A DNA stretch of 64,000 nucleotides from Leuconostoc fallax KCTC 3537. Lineage in GTDB: Bacteria > Bacillota > Bacilli > Lactobacillales > Lactobacillaceae. Where the stretch lies: assembly GCF_000165675.1 (NCBI RefSeq), contig NZ_AEIZ01000023.1:1-64000 (forward strand). The letters run 5' to 3'. A model generated the notes under the pieces. It was not told where the DNA came from. It did no database searches and worked only from the letters and a program-made list of their open reading frames with translations. Position 1 is the first letter of the stretch. The number at the start of each line of letters is the position of its first letter. Position numbers and translations under genes: made by a program. Shown here piece after piece: positions 18,184 to 28,616 of the stretch.

Positions 18184-19323
18184 CTAACTTGTAAAAACTT
18201 GTGGTGTGGCAGTGAGGTGTTGCTTTATTATCGCTTCATCAATGGTTACGCCAATACCATATTCTGTTGGCACCTTAATGTGCCCGTGGTGAATGGTCAA
18301 ACGCTGATGAATAATATCTTGCTCAAAATACCGTTGGCTATCTGATATATCACCAGGAAATGCAATACCCGGTAAACTAGCTAATGCCAAATCCACTGCT
18401 CGACCCAATCCGCTACTTAACATGCCGCCAATCCAAGGCAAAACATGGTGCTGTTGGGCAAGTCTAATCGCTTCAATGGCTGTTTGGATCCCTCCTATTT
18501 TCCCTTGCTTAATCGTTAGTACATGATTAGCCGACAAAGCAATTGATGTATGAATATCATCAAGGGCGTTAATACTCTCATCCAAACTTAATTTGATATT
18601 AGACATTCTCTGAAATGTTGCATGCTGAACAAAATCATGAACACCAAAAGGTTGTTCTATAAAGTCAAGATTTGGTGCGTCTAATGGTGATAAAGATTGC
18701 GCTGATGTTAACGTGAAACTACTATTAGCATCTAAAGAAAAATGTTGCGTTTTAAATCGTGCTAAGAGCCACTTAATTTGATCAAAATCTGTTGCCTTAG
18801 CATCTACCTTGAGCTTAATACGCTCATAACCCATAGCATGTGCTTGCTTAATTTGCGTTAGTAATTGTGACGGTTCCGATAATAAGGAAATCGCAATACC
18901 AACAGGTACTCGCTGGTGTATACCGCCAATCATCTGTGCCAGTGATTTGTGCTGTAGCTTACCCAATGCATCCCACAATGCCATTTCGATACCTGCGCGT
19001 GCAAACGATCCAAATGGTGTGATTTGTTGCAAATAGCTTGTGACCGCTTTAATATCTGAAAATTGGTAAGCTTTTAATGCGGGGATGAAGTGATGAGCAA
19101 GTAAATGACGACTTAACTGTTGATTTTCAGGGGCATAGGCACAATCAGCAAAGGACTGTACTTCGCCATACCCAGTCACTGTGATCCTTGAGCTCATATC
19201 TTGAACATCAATGGCAATAATCGTTAAAGGTCGTTCCTGCGTTGTATTATGCGCTGTACGAAATGGTGCCTTTAGCATCAATGCAATCGGCCATAATGTT
19301 ATTTTTGAAATTTTATAAGTCAT
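18184..19323 (-). CDS. menC: o-Succinylbenzoate synthase
   Basis: A 379-aa enolase-superfamily enzyme that dehydrates SHCHC to o-succinylbenzoate in menaquinone synthesis. The catalytic base motif is RIKLKVD, the metal ligands are Asp in LDANSS, Glu in FIEQPF and Asp in LSLDES, and the second lysine is in TIKQGKIGG. It overlaps the end of menH by 11 bases and closes the menF-D-H-C operon. MenE, MenB, MenA and the rest of the pathway are not in this window. Confidence 0.9.
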   Translation of the reverse strand: MTYKISKITLWPIALMLKAPFRTAHNTTQERPLTIIAIDVQDMSSRITVTGYGEVQSFADCAYAPENQQLSRHLLAHHFIPALKAYQFSDIKAVTSYLQQITPFGSFARAGIEMALWDALGKLQHKSLAQMIGGIHQRVPVGIAISLLSEPSQLLTQIKQAHAMGYERIKLKVDAKATDFDQIKWLLARFKTQHFSLDANSSFTLTSAQSLSPLDAPNLDFIEQPFGVHDFVQHATFQRMSNIKLSLDESINALDDIHTSIALSANHVLTIKQGKIGGIQTAIEAIRLAQQHHVLPWIGGMLSSGLGRAVDLALASLPGIAFPGDISDSQRYFEQDIIHQRLTIHHGHIKVPTEYGIGVTIDEAIIKQHLTATPQVFTS

Positions 19324-20121
19324 TTAATACGCTTTCAAGAAACTGTTGTGGTCGCTCAAGATGGCAATTATGGCCAGCCTGCGCCAAACAGTATAATCGT
19401 GCATTTGGTAACAGTGCTAGCATATCAGAACCAATCTGTCGGAATTTCTGGTCTAATTCGCCAACAATAACCGTAGTAGCTACATCTAAATGAGCTAGTG
19501 ACGGCCAATAATTGGCTTGTTGTCCGGTTCCCATTTGAATTAATGAAGTTGCCATATTATTTGGATTTTGGTTTAAGCGTTGTTGCCGAATCTTAACTTT
19601 CAATTGGCTGGGTAAACGCGATTGACTTGCAAATAATGGCAATTGTTCCCACTTAGAAATAAATGAAGGAAAGTCATCTAAGAGCGCGGCAGCTCGTTGT
19701 TGATCTAATTGTCGCCGTTGCTTTTGCGTTGCTATCGCTGTCAAACCTGGGGAAGCACTTTCTAATATTAATTGCCGAAGCATTTCCGGGTGCTGTAAAG
19801 CAAATCCCAAGGCTAAACGACCACCCATTGAATAGCCTAGCAAATGGACATCATCCCAACCATACCATTTCAGAATAGCTGCTATGTCTATGATTTGTTG
19901 TGACATTGTAAATCGCCTAGTATCAGTTACCGTATCTGTTGTATTAAAGCCTAAGAGATTTAACGCGATAATTTCGCCAGGCAAATCAGCTATTATCGTA
20001 TCGAAATCATGATAACTTCCCATAAAGCCATGTAGTAACAACCACTGGTAATTTGTATCATCATTTTTTGATGCCATAGGCTGTATGTATAATGATTGAT
20101 TGTTAATGTCTGTTCATTCAT
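19313..20121 (-). CDS. menH: SHCHC synthase, MenH (one apparent frameshift near the N-terminus)
   Basis: An alpha/beta hydrolase that eliminates pyruvate from SEPHCHC. The oxyanion region is LLHGFMGS, the nucleophile elbow is GYSMGGR, and the catalytic histidine is in QAGHNCHLE. The open frame alone starts at 20077 with no ribosome site. Adding one base to the T6 run at 20064-20069 extends it to ATG 20121, giving a normal N-terminus (MNEQTLTINHYTYSLWHQK) that overlaps the menD stop by 8 bases. The repaired length is 269 aa. Confidence 0.85.
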
Positions 20122-21784
20122 TGAAATGTTCTCTTAGCATTTGAGTAAAGTCTTGGTGTTGTTCATAATTATCTTGTCTATTACTACTATATTCAATAAT
20201 ACGGGTACCAACAACCGACTGCCGTAGAATATCGCCTAGTCCTTGTGTTGTACTTATTTTTTCATACGTCAAATCATACAGCATTGCAATACGAGATAAA
20301 TCTAACCCTAACGGTGTTCCAAATAACGTGTCAAAATATTCTTGTTGTTGTGCTTGTGGTAAAAATGAAAAAATACTGCCACCATTATTATTTGTCACAA
20401 TAATATCTAATGGTAACTGATATTGTTTCCCCATCATTAAGCCATTCATATCATGAAAGAGCGCAATATCACCAATTAATAGTAAGCTTCTTTGTTCTTG
20501 ACTAGTCGCTGCCATTCCCATTGCACTCGACACAACACCATCAATGCCATTAGCACCACGATTAGCATAAATATTATGTGTATGGCGACCAAGAAAGAAA
20601 TTATCCATATCTCTAATTGGCATGCTATTAGAGACAAATATTGGTTGAGCATCATGGGTAAAGTGATCAATAGCATCAATTAAAGATAATTCACCAACAT
20701 TGTGCATCAATTGATTTTGATATTTTTGATTCATTGTTTGCCATACTGTATAAAATTCTGACTGTACCGTGCTATTATTTTGAATTTGGGTCAACTGTTC
20801 CAAAAAGTTAGCCACTGCTATGGGCACAATATGTGAAGCGTGGCGTGAATGGTCATTACCAGCGTCTTCACCGACATACCAAGTGGTAACCTCATGCTTT
20901 TTCAACCATCCTAATAGTTGGCCAGCAATCGGCGTTGCACCAAAGCGAATAACAATATCTGGTAAAGCGTCATCATTTAAGATATCTGCTTTAATGAATT
21001 GATCAATTCCAGTAATAGTATGCGTATAACGCACCCGGCTTAACACATCTGCTATAACAGGAATATGATATTTTTCAGAAAAACTACGCAGTAATTCACT
21101 ATAATCCTCGGACTCATTGGGTCCGCAAAGCAACAAAATCTTTTTATTCTGTAACGCTTCCAGAGTATTTTGTGGCACAATATTGGGCGCCATCGTCCAC
21201 GTTAGCTGTTTAACGCGAAGCGGCGTGTCATCATTCATATCCGGCATCAAAGGTTTTCTCAATGGTAAATTAATATGAATGGGTCCTCTAGGTGCTATTT
21301 GAGCTTGATATATCAACTTCTGTACTTCGTATGCAATATATTCTGGCACATCCGGATGATTATCTTGCAGCGTGAGTTCTAAATCTTGTTTAACAAAATG
21401 GCTGAAGAGATGTGTTTGGGAGATCGTTTGTGGCGCCCCATTGTTTTGTAATTCTTGCGGTCTATCAGCGGATAACACAATTAATGGTATATGTGATACA
21501 GATGCTTCAGCAACGGCTGAAGTAAATTCAGTAATCGCTGTTCCTGAAGTGCCTAACACAACCACTGGTTTTAACGTGACTTTAGCAATACCTAAAGCAA
21601 AAAAAGCTGCTGAGCGCTCATCAACATCTACAAAAAGCGCTATTTTTTCTGATTCAGCTAATTGAGCTAACAGCAAAGCAATTGGTGTATTGCGGGAACC
21701 GGGTGACACGACGAAATGTCGAACGCCACTATGCATTAGTGCCGTAAGCAAATATTTTGTATTGATCGTTAGTGCATCAGTCAT
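20114..21784 (-). CDS. menD: SEPHCHC synthase
   Basis: A 556-aa thiamine diphosphate enzyme that joins 2-oxoglutarate to isochorismate with loss of CO2. The N-terminal pyrimidine-binding domain has SPGSRNTPIALLL with the conserved glutamate region following. The C-terminal domain has the ThDP motif GDIALFHDMNGL ending in NNNGGSIF. The length is normal for MenD. Its start overlaps menF by 8 bases. Confidence 0.93.
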   Translation of the reverse strand: MTDALTINTKYLLTALMHSGVRHFVVSPGSRNTPIALLLAQLAESEKIALFVDVDERSAAFFALGIAKVTLKPVVVLGTSGTAITEFTSAVAEASVSHIPLIVLSADRPQELQNNGAPQTISQTHLFSHFVKQDLELTLQDNHPDVPEYIAYEVQKLIYQAQIAPRGPIHINLPLRKPLMPDMNDDTPLRVKQLTWTMAPNIVPQNTLEALQNKKILLLCGPNESEDYSELLRSFSEKYHIPVIADVLSRVRYTHTITGIDQFIKADILNDDALPDIVIRFGATPIAGQLLGWLKKHEVTTWYVGEDAGNDHSRHASHIVPIAVANFLEQLTQIQNNSTVQSEFYTVWQTMNQKYQNQLMHNVGELSLIDAIDHFTHDAQPIFVSNSMPIRDMDNFFLGRHTHNIYANRGANGIDGVVSSAMGMAATSQEQRSLLLIGDIALFHDMNGLMMGKQYQLPLDIIVTNNNGGSIFSFLPQAQQQEYFDTLFGTPLGLDLSRIAMLYDLTYEKISTTQGLGDILRQSVVGTRIIEYSSNRQDNYEQHQDFTQMLREHFNE

Positions 21785-23042
21785 TCAACATATCCTCGAT
21801 TAATTGTTGCATCGGTAAAAATTTTAAATCTGTCTCACGCCATTCCTCTTCGGCAGACGAATCTTGAAGAATCCCTGCCCCAGCAAATAATTTAGCCTGT
21901 TTTGTCTGACTATCAAAATGCATTGCGCGGATACCAACCACTAGCTCACCATCTCCTTGCAGATTAGCAATGCCCACAGGTGCTGCAAAAATCCCTCTTG
22001 GATATTTTTCATGCTGTTCAATGTATGCCAATGCTGTTGTCGTGGGCATACCACCTAAAGCGGGCGTGGGATGTAACTTGTCTACAAAATCAAAAATGGT
22101 CACTTTGGGTCGTTTAATGCCGCTAATTGGTGTATAAAGATGTTGAACTTGTTGATTTTGTAAAATAACAGGCTTATCCGGTACATTTAATGTCAAAGTT
22201 AAGTCCTTTAGCTGTTGATTAATTTGTTGGACCACGAATTGATGTTCAGCACGATTCTTAGTATCCTGCATGAGGTGCTGTGCTAATTCTTCGTCCCGAT
22301 TATACTGTTGATTACGTTGGATTGTACCAGCCACTGCAGCGGTATAGATATGATGATTCACCAGTTTAACTAGCCGCTCAGGTGTTGCTGATACAAACCA
22401 TTCATGATCTGATTTTAACAAAACATGATAAGTATTCGCTTGCTGCTGTTTTAACCGACTAATAATACGTGGAATGGATAAATTGCTTGCTAACTGAAGA
22501 TGACGTTGACGTGCAAAAACGACTTTCTTTAACGTTGGCGTTTGTTTCAAAGTATCAATTAATTGGGTAGTCCTTTGGCGCCAATCTTGTTCATCTTGTT
22601 GTGTGAGAATACTATTTTTAATCTTTACAGATGCTGTCATTGTTCTAAATGGTGCTAACCACTGCTCATAATCAAATGTCTGACGCGTTCGACTATACTG
22701 ATACCAATGCAATGACTGATTACTATCTATGTGTACCACGAGTTTTGGTAGAAACCATCGTCCCTGCATTAGACCATGAGATGGTTTTTGATCCGAAAAT
22801 TGTTGCGCACCAAAAATCCAAGTGTGTGCAACATCTAATGATGACAATGCTTGATACCATTGCTTAAAATTCTTCTGGCCTGTTCCTTTTATCCATGTAT
22901 CTAATTCACCATATGCTAACCACATATGACCATCTTGTGTAGATTCAAAATAAGCACCAACATCATAAGCTGCCAAAGCCTGAAGCAACCATTGTAATTC
23001 ATCATCTTTTATTTTCTTACAGCCACTATTAACTGTGATCAT
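21777..23042 (-). CDS. menF: Isochorismate synthase
   Basis: A 421-aa chorismate-binding enzyme that converts chorismate to isochorismate, the first step of menaquinone synthesis. The C-terminal ~260 residues carry the family core: KVVFARQR, VAGTIQRN, the HPTPALGGMP motif and the acidic Mg2+-binding EEEWRETDLK at the end. It is first in the men operon. Chorismate for this step comes from the aro genes partly encoded at the end of the window. The enzyme could be annotated menF or entC; the operon decides for menF. Confidence 0.93.
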   Translation of the reverse strand: MITVNSGCKKIKDDELQWLLQALAAYDVGAYFESTQDGHMWLAYGELDTWIKGTGQKNFKQWYQALSSLDVAHTWIFGAQQFSDQKPSHGLMQGRWFLPKLVVHIDSNQSLHWYQYSRTRQTFDYEQWLAPFRTMTASVKIKNSILTQQDEQDWRQRTTQLIDTLKQTPTLKKVVFARQRHLQLASNLSIPRIISRLKQQQANTYHVLLKSDHEWFVSATPERLVKLVNHHIYTAAVAGTIQRNQQYNRDEELAQHLMQDTKNRAEHQFVVQQINQQLKDLTLTLNVPDKPVILQNQQVQHLYTPISGIKRPKVTIFDFVDKLHPTPALGGMPTTTALAYIEQHEKYPRGIFAAPVGIANLQGDGELVVGIRAMHFDSQTKQAKLFAGAGILQDSSAEEEWRETDLKFLPMQQLIEDMLND

Positions 23043-23079
23043 TATTTTATTACTCCATTGCTACACATCAATATGAATA

Positions 23080-23132
23080 AAAACAGTAGCTATACGGCCC
23101 ACTGTTTTCCAACTACTCGTCTATACGAGTAG
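23080..23132. repeat. Two short hairpins between menF and the pdxK-like gene
   Basis: AAAACAGT/ACTGTTTT (23080-23108) and CTACTCGT/ACGAGTAG (23113-23132) are perfect stems. The first could terminate the pdxK transcript only weakly, since neither has a strong T-tract. They occupy the 107-base gap upstream of menF. Confidence 0.4.
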
Positions 23133-23149
23133 ATTATAATTAATGATAT

Positions 23150-23974
23150 TCAACGATTCGTCCTACTATCATGGCAATACCGATTAGCGCCGGGCCAAAC
23201 TGTCCCCACTGGTAATGTTTGGTTAAGTGTTATCCCTTGCTTAATGGCATGATAGACAAATTCTTTAGCATTAGTTATTGCTTCTTGTGCATTGGCCCCA
23301 ATGGCATAATTTGCTGTAATACTAGCAGCAAATGTACAACCCGCACCATTATTACAAAGCAGTGATTGTTTAATTTTGTCTTGACTCAAAATGAAGTACC
23401 GATTATCTTCATCAAGTACCACATCAACAGCATCATGCCCAGCTAAGCGGTTACCACCTTTAATCACTATTGTTTGCCCAGCAACACTTTTAATCTGTTG
23501 GGCTGCATGTTTCATGTCGTCCAGCGTTTCGATGCTCTGATCTGCCAAAAGTTCTGCTTCAATTAAGTTAGGCGTAACGACTGTTGCTAACGGTACTAAT
23601 TGTTCTCGAATAGCGCGCAATAAGCCCTGCATCTCAGTCCGATTTGTTTCTTTAAAAACCATGACTGGATCTAAAATAATCGGTATTGTCACATGTTTTA
23701 GTCGTTGCGCTATTAATTCAATCGCTTCAATATTAGGTACAAAGCCAATTTTGATAGCCGCAATGTCCGATAAGACCAATACTGAAGATAGTTGTTGTGA
23801 TAATACATTTAGTGGTACAACATGAATATCAACAGCATCATCAATCACCGTCACAATGCTAGTAATAATACTCAATCCAAACAACCCATATTCGTTAAAT
23901 GTCGCCAAATCGGCTTGTAAGCCACCACCAGATAAAGAATCAGAACCAGCTATTGTGAGTACTTTTTTAGGCAA
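23150..23974 (-). CDS. Pyridoxal/hydroxymethylpyrimidine kinase, PdxK/ThiD family
   Basis: A 274-aa ribokinase-fold kinase. The N-terminus VLTIAGSDSLSGGGLQADLATF is the substrate site, DPVMVFK and TPNLIEAELL are mid-domain motifs, and NNGAGCTFAASI holds the catalytic aspartate-equivalent region with the anion hole. In Firmicutes this family phosphorylates pyridoxal or HMP, and I cannot decide between vitamin B6 and thiamine salvage. Translation starts at TTG 23974 with AGGAGG eight bases upstream. It follows the Ser-rich membrane protein gene by 17 bases, so the two are probably cotranscribed. Confidence 0.8.
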   Translation of the reverse strand: MPKKVLTIAGSDSLSGGGLQADLATFNEYGLFGLSIITSIVTVIDDAVDIHVVPLNVLSQQLSSVLVLSDIAAIKIGFVPNIEAIELIAQRLKHVTIPIILDPVMVFKETNRTEMQGLLRAIREQLVPLATVVTPNLIEAELLADQSIETLDDMKHAAQQIKSVAGQTIVIKGGNRLAGHDAVDVVLDEDNRYFILSQDKIKQSLLCNNGAGCTFAASITANYAIGANAQEAITNAKEFVYHAIKQGITLNQTLPVGTVWPGANRYCHDSRTNR

Positions 23975-23991
23975 AATAAAAACCTCCTGGT

Positions 23992-24477
23992 TTATTTTGC
24001 AACAAAACTAATGCTACTGCCATTATCATTAACTGACACAACTTTAGCATTACTGTCATTGGATTCAATGCGCCAAGAGTAATAACGACCATTAGCTTTA
24101 GCCCATTCAATCGCTTCTGAAATAGACTTTCCCACTAGGGCTTGTGAATCACCCGTTGTTTTAGAAGAGCTTGAACTACTTTGGCTAGAGGAAGAACTAC
24201 TGCTACTTTGAGAAGACTCAGAACTGCTACTTGATGACTCTGTATCCTGATCAGAAGTAGATCCGTTACCAGATGAATCGATTGTTTCATTTATAACTTT
24301 TGAATTTGAATTTTTTGCAGCAATCGGCGTTGACGGACTCGAAGAATGGGTAAACATATAATAAGAGAACCCAGCAAGCCCAATAATTAGCATGGCAACG
24401 AGTGCAAAGAACGTATTGCGTACGGGGTGAGACTTTTTTCGTCTACGAGAACGTTGTAATTGGTTATCTTTTGTCAT
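23992..24477 (-). CDS. Membrane-anchored protein with serine-rich linker
   Basis: A 161-aa protein with a short basic cytoplasmic N-terminus (RSRRRKKSH), one membrane helix (~residues 23-43), a ~65-residue linker made almost entirely of Ser, Thr, Gln and Asp, and a C-terminal ~50-residue domain (VGKSISEAIEWAKANG, then VVSVNDNGSSISF). That tail resembles a single PASTA-like unit, which would sit outside the cell near peptidoglycan. I am not sure of the family. ATG 24477 has AAAGGAT upstream. Confidence 0.65.
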   Translation of the reverse strand: MTKDNQLQRSRRRKKSHPVRNTFFALVAMLIIGLAGFSYYMFTHSSSPSTPIAAKNSNSKVINETIDSSGNGSTSDQDTESSSSSSESSQSSSSSSSSQSSSSSSKTTGDSQALVGKSISEAIEWAKANGRYYSWRIESNDSNAKVVSVNDNGSSISFVAK

Positions 24478-24596
24478 AATACCATCCTTTATCACTATAT
24501 TATACCAAAATACAAAAAGCAAAAACGACTCTAATAAAACGTACGAGTATTACAATTAATTTGGTACAATATGACTATTATTTTTGAGGTGAAAAT

Positions 24597-25490
24597 ATGA
24601 AAGCAAAACAAGATATAGAAGATTTACGTGTTATTGATTTTATTATGATTATTGTCGGAACAGCACTATATGCTTGGGGTCTAGTTAATATTAATATTCC
24701 AAATCAACTTGCCGAAGGTGGCATATCTGGTGTCACTTTAATATTATATGCACTTTTTAAGTTTAACCCTGCTTACACGACAATTATTCTCAATATTCCA
24801 ATTTTATTACTGGGCTTTAAATTACTTGGCAAACGCTCCCTCATCTATACATTGTTAGGTATTTTATCTCTGTCGAGCTGGCTTTGGTTTTGGCAAAAAG
24901 TACCAATGCCACCTATGCTCAATAACGATATGCTAATTGCCGGATTGCTTGCAGGTATTGCAGCGGGTGTTGGCTTAGGTATTGTTTTTCGTTTTGGTGG
25001 TACATCTGGTGGTACCGATGTGATTGCGCGTATTGTAGAACAACGATTGGGTATTCCAATTGGTAAAACAATGTTCTTTTTGGATGCCATCGTTTTAATT
25101 GCTTCACTCATTTATATTGATATCTTACATATGATGTATACGCTGATTGCCTCATTTGTCTTTGCACAATTTCTTAATATTATGGAACAAGGTGCTTATC
25201 CTGCACGAACGTGTATTATTTTCACAAATTATCCAGAAGAAATCGCGCACGCAATTATGGAACAATTAGAACGTGGTACAAGTCTATTAAAGTCCGAAGG
25301 CGGTTACACGCATCGTGAGCAACGTGTTGTCTACGCTGTTATTGCACCATCAGAGGTCCAAACCATGCGACGTATCATTGAAGAAGTTGATCCAAAAGCA
25401 TTTGTTTCTATTATTAATACACAAGAGCAACATGGTGAAGGCTTTAGTTATCTTCGACCTCGAAAGAAATACTTTTCTTTTTCAAAATAA
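24597..25490 (+). CDS. YitT family membrane protein
   Basis: A 297-aa protein with about five to six N-terminal membrane helices (residues ~15-200), including the conserved IPNQLAEGGISGVTL and FRFGGTSGGTDVIARI segments. A soluble DUF2179 domain of ~80 residues follows (RGTSLLKSEGGYTHREQR). The family is common in Firmicutes and its function is not established. The start has TTGAGGTG upstream. It is a single gene ending in a strong terminator. Confidence 0.88.
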   Translation: MKAKQDIEDLRVIDFIMIIVGTALYAWGLVNINIPNQLAEGGISGVTLILYALFKFNPAYTTIILNIPILLLGFKLLGKRSLIYTLLGILSLSSWLWFWQKVPMPPMLNNDMLIAGLLAGIAAGVGLGIVFRFGGTSGGTDVIARIVEQRLGIPIGKTMFFLDAIVLIASLIYIDILHMMYTLIASFVFAQFLNIMEQGAYPARTCIIFTNYPEEIAHAIMEQLERGTSLLKSEGGYTHREQRVVYAVIAPSEVQTMRRIIEEVDPKAFVSIINTQEQHGEGFSYLRPRKKYFSFSK

Positions 25491-25503
25491 TATTGTAGTT
25501 ATT

Positions 25504-25545
25504 AAAAAGTTTCCTGTCCTCATACATATGAACAGGAAACTTTTT
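25504..25545. terminator. Bidirectional terminator between yitT-like gene and topA
   Basis: AAAAAGTTTCCTGT pairs with ACAGGAAACTTTTT over a 14-base loop, with A- and T-tracts on both sides. It serves the two convergent genes. Confidence 0.92.
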
Positions 25546-25547
25546 AT

Positions 25548-27627
25548 TTACTTTTCTTGTGTATCAGATGTATCAGCTGGCGTTTCATCTTTAGGTGTTG
25601 TGCCATCTGGTAAAGTTTTTTCTGTTGGCTTATCCCAAGTCACAAAATCGCAATCTGGATATCGGGAACAACCGTAAAATGTTCGGCCACGCTTTGTTTT
25701 ACGCTGGATAATTTGTCCCTTATGACATTTAGGACATACCAGCCCGATTTCTTGAACAATCGCTTTAGTATTACGGCAATCTGGAAAACGGGAACAGGCA
25801 TGGAACTTGCCATAACGTCCCATTTTAACAACCATTGGCGCACCACAAATTTCACAATCCATACCCGCCAATTCATCATGCATAATAATTTTTTCAAGAG
25901 ATGATTCAGCCTTTTTGACTTCCTTATCAAACGGTTGAAAGAATGAATCAATCACGGGCACCCATTGTTTTCGTCCCTCTTCTACTTCGTCCAACTCATG
26001 TTCAACATCAGCAGTAAACTTCATATTCGTTACATCAGGGAAATTATCTTCAACAATGGTTTGAACAATTTCACCTAGTTCAGTTGGTACAAATTTACGG
26101 GCATCAATACGTACATAATTACGACGCTGTATCGTGTCTAAAGTTGGCGCATAGGTTGATGGACGACCAACGCCATTTTCTTCTAGTGCTTTAATTAAAG
26201 TCGCTTCAGAATAACGAGCAGGTGGCTGCGTGAAGTGTTGCTCCGGATTAATATTAGCCAGATTGGTTTTATCACCAACTGCTAGTTCTGGTAATTGGTT
26301 GTGCTTTTCTTTAGCCGCTGGGTAAGCTTTAGTAAATCCAGCAAACTTTGTCTTTGAACCATTGGCACGGAAAATAATGCCATTTTGCTCAATTGTGACA
26401 GCCATTGTATCCAAGACTTCAGGCGTCATTTGACTCGCTACAAATCGTGACCATATCAAAGAATAGAGTTTGAACTGATCTGGCGTTAGTTTATCTTTAA
26501 TCGATTGTGGTGTATGCGCAACACTAGTAGGACGAATGGCTTCATGAGCATCTTGTGCGCCTTCTTGCAATTTACCCTGTACCGGTTTTGTTGCAGCGTA
26601 TTCTGCGCCCCATTCTTCATGAATATAATGTGCTGCTTCATTCTTAGCAATACTTGAAATTCGTGTCGAATCGGTACGCATATAAGTAATTAGCCCAACT
26701 TGGCCAATGCCTTTACCTAAGTTAATGCCCTCATACAACTGCTGTGCTGCCATCATCGTTTTACGCGTTTTAAAGTTTAACTGCGTATTAGCCGTTTGTT
26801 GCATTGTAGATGTGGTAAATGGTGGTTGTGGCTTTCGACGACGTTCCTTGGCAACGACATTCGTCACATCAAAATCAGCATTTCGGTCTAACTTTTGCAG
26901 TACCTGTTGCACGGCTTCATTATCAGGAAGGGGTTGCTTTTTATCATCAAATCCATAAAAACTAGCTTTAAACTTACTACGCTGTTTTTTAAATTCAGAA
27001 TCTAACGTCCAATACTCTTCCGGTTGGAAAGCTTGAATTTCGCGTTCACGTGCAATGATTAACCCTAGTGCAACAGACTGTACACGTCCTGCAGACAATC
27101 CACGCTTAACCGTCTTCCATAGGATAGGTGATATTGAATAACCCACTAGCCGATCCAAAATGCGTCGCGCTTGTTGCGCATCCACTAGATTTTGATTGAT
27201 ATTTCGTGGTGTTTTAAAGGCGTTTTTGACCGTATCTTTAGTAATTTCATTAAATACAACACGATTGGACTGTTCTGGATCTAAGCCTAGAATATGTTGT
27301 AAATGCCAAGCAATGGCTTCACCCTCACGATCCGGATCGGAAGCTAAATATACTGACTTAGCAGCTTTAGCTTCCTTACGCAATCCCTTAATCACCTCTC
27401 CTTTACCACGAATATTAATATATTTTGGTTCGTAGTCATTTTCCACATCAACACCTAATGTTGACTTTGGTAAATCTCTTACGTGACCTAGACTTGCAAT
27501 AACTTTATAATTTCGCCCCAAATATTTTTCAATTGTCTTGGCCTTTGACGGGCTTTCAACAATAACAAGATTTTTTTAACTTTACTCGTTTTTCTTTTTT
27601 AGTAGCTTTCTTTTTAGTTTCTACCAA
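25548..27627 (-). CDS. topA: DNA topoisomerase I (apparent frameshift near the N-terminus)
   Basis: Type IA topoisomerase that relaxes negative supercoils. The open frame starts at 27521, but upstream sequence encodes the missing N-terminus [17 protein letters not shown] in the same frame. It is cut off by a T7 run at 27571-27577 that needs two more bases to join a lysine-rich leader starting at TTG 27627 (a GAGG lies upstream). The repaired length is about 693 aa. TOPRIM motifs are VESPSKAK and [10 protein letters not shown]; the active tyrosine is in ITYMRTDST. Two C-terminal zinc fingers are visible (CEICG...CSRFPDC and CPKCH...CSRYPDC). It is essential in most bacteria, so a real break is unlikely. 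Confidence 0.9.
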
Positions 27628-27693
27628 TTCAGTATGCCTCAAATTTTATTTCTACATTTTTAATATAGATTACAAGATATCATATATAGCATA

Positions 27694-28575
27694 TCAAATG
27701 CTATCAAAAATTTGTATACTTTCTAAGATATCCTTTGATTTTACCACTGGCTTAGCACCTAAAGCTAATAATTCATTCGTTCCTTGACTGTTTTCCGCAA
27801 AAATTGGGCCCGGAATAGTCAATACTTCGCGGTTGTTTTGCAATGCACTGTTAGCTGTAATTAGGCTGCCAGATTTTATTTTGGCTTCCACAACCAATGT
27901 CACACTAGAAAGTCCAGCAATAATACGATTCCGTGCAGGAAAATGGCTACGATACGGGCCACATCCTGGTGCATATTCACTAAGTACCAAGCCACTGCGC
28001 GCAATTTGCGACTGTAATTGTCGATTACTTGCAGGATAGAATTGATCAATTCCTGTGCCAATCACAGCAATCGGCACACCACCGCGACGTAAAGTAATTT
28101 GATGTGCCATGGTATCAATGCCCTTGGCTAAGCCAGATATTACAGCAGTTCCTGAATGTACAACATCTGGTAATAAATGCTGCAATGCCTGATAGCCATA
28201 GTTAGTAGCCGTTCGCGTTCCTACAATCGCTAAATTCGGTAATTTAAGCGCTGCCAAGTGTCCTTGATAGAAAAGAATTAGGGGTGGCTCAAAAATTTCG
28301 CGTAATTGTATAGGATAGGCTTCATCAAAATAAGTGATGTAATCAACATCTATGGGGAATATATTTTGGTTTAACTGCTGTTGATAGGCGTAGGTTATAT
28401 TTTGTGCCTGTTTACTATTAGGATTGATTTGTAAAATCTGACATAATGCATACACGGACCAAGGATAACGTTTAGGTGCTTGGTCATGAGTTATTGCAGC
28501 AATAATTTTTGCTTCCGCTGCTGAACCGATCCCTTTTGTTAAATGGAGCATTAATAAAAAATGATTGCGTTGCAT
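27694..28575 (-). CDS. dprA: DNA-processing protein DprA/Smf
   Basis: A 293-aa protein that loads RecA on incoming single-stranded DNA during transformation. The Rossmann-like core has AIVGTRTATNYG, SGLAKGIDTMAHQ and VIGTGIDQFYP, then LSEYAPG, FPARNRIIAGLS and a Ser-rich SGSLITANSAL. The length fits Lactobacillales DprA without the C-terminal winged helix. It sits upstream of topA on the same strand, the usual order in Firmicutes. Confidence 0.93.
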   Translation of the reverse strand: MQRNHFLLMLHLTKGIGSAAEAKIIAAITHDQAPKRYPWSVYALCQILQINPNSKQAQNITYAYQQQLNQNIFPIDVDYITYFDEAYPIQLREIFEPPLILFYQGHLAALKLPNLAIVGTRTATNYGYQALQHLLPDVVHSGTAVISGLAKGIDTMAHQITLRRGGVPIAVIGTGIDQFYPASNRQLQSQIARSGLVLSEYAPGCGPYRSHFPARNRIIAGLSSVTLVVEAKIKSGSLITANSALQNNREVLTIPGPIFAENSQGTNELLALGAKPVVKSKDILESIQIFDSI

Positions 28576-28616
28576 GATTTTCCCTCTCAGATATCATACG
28601 AACCACAATCACAAAA

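Noticed and set aside
23150-23230. Frameshifted C-terminus of the pdxK-like gene
   Set aside because: An alternative frame reads smoothly (GPALIGIAMIVGRIVEYH), but it needs loss of a G, opposite to the general error. The present end (VGTVWPGANR) fits the VG...A.R pattern of the family.
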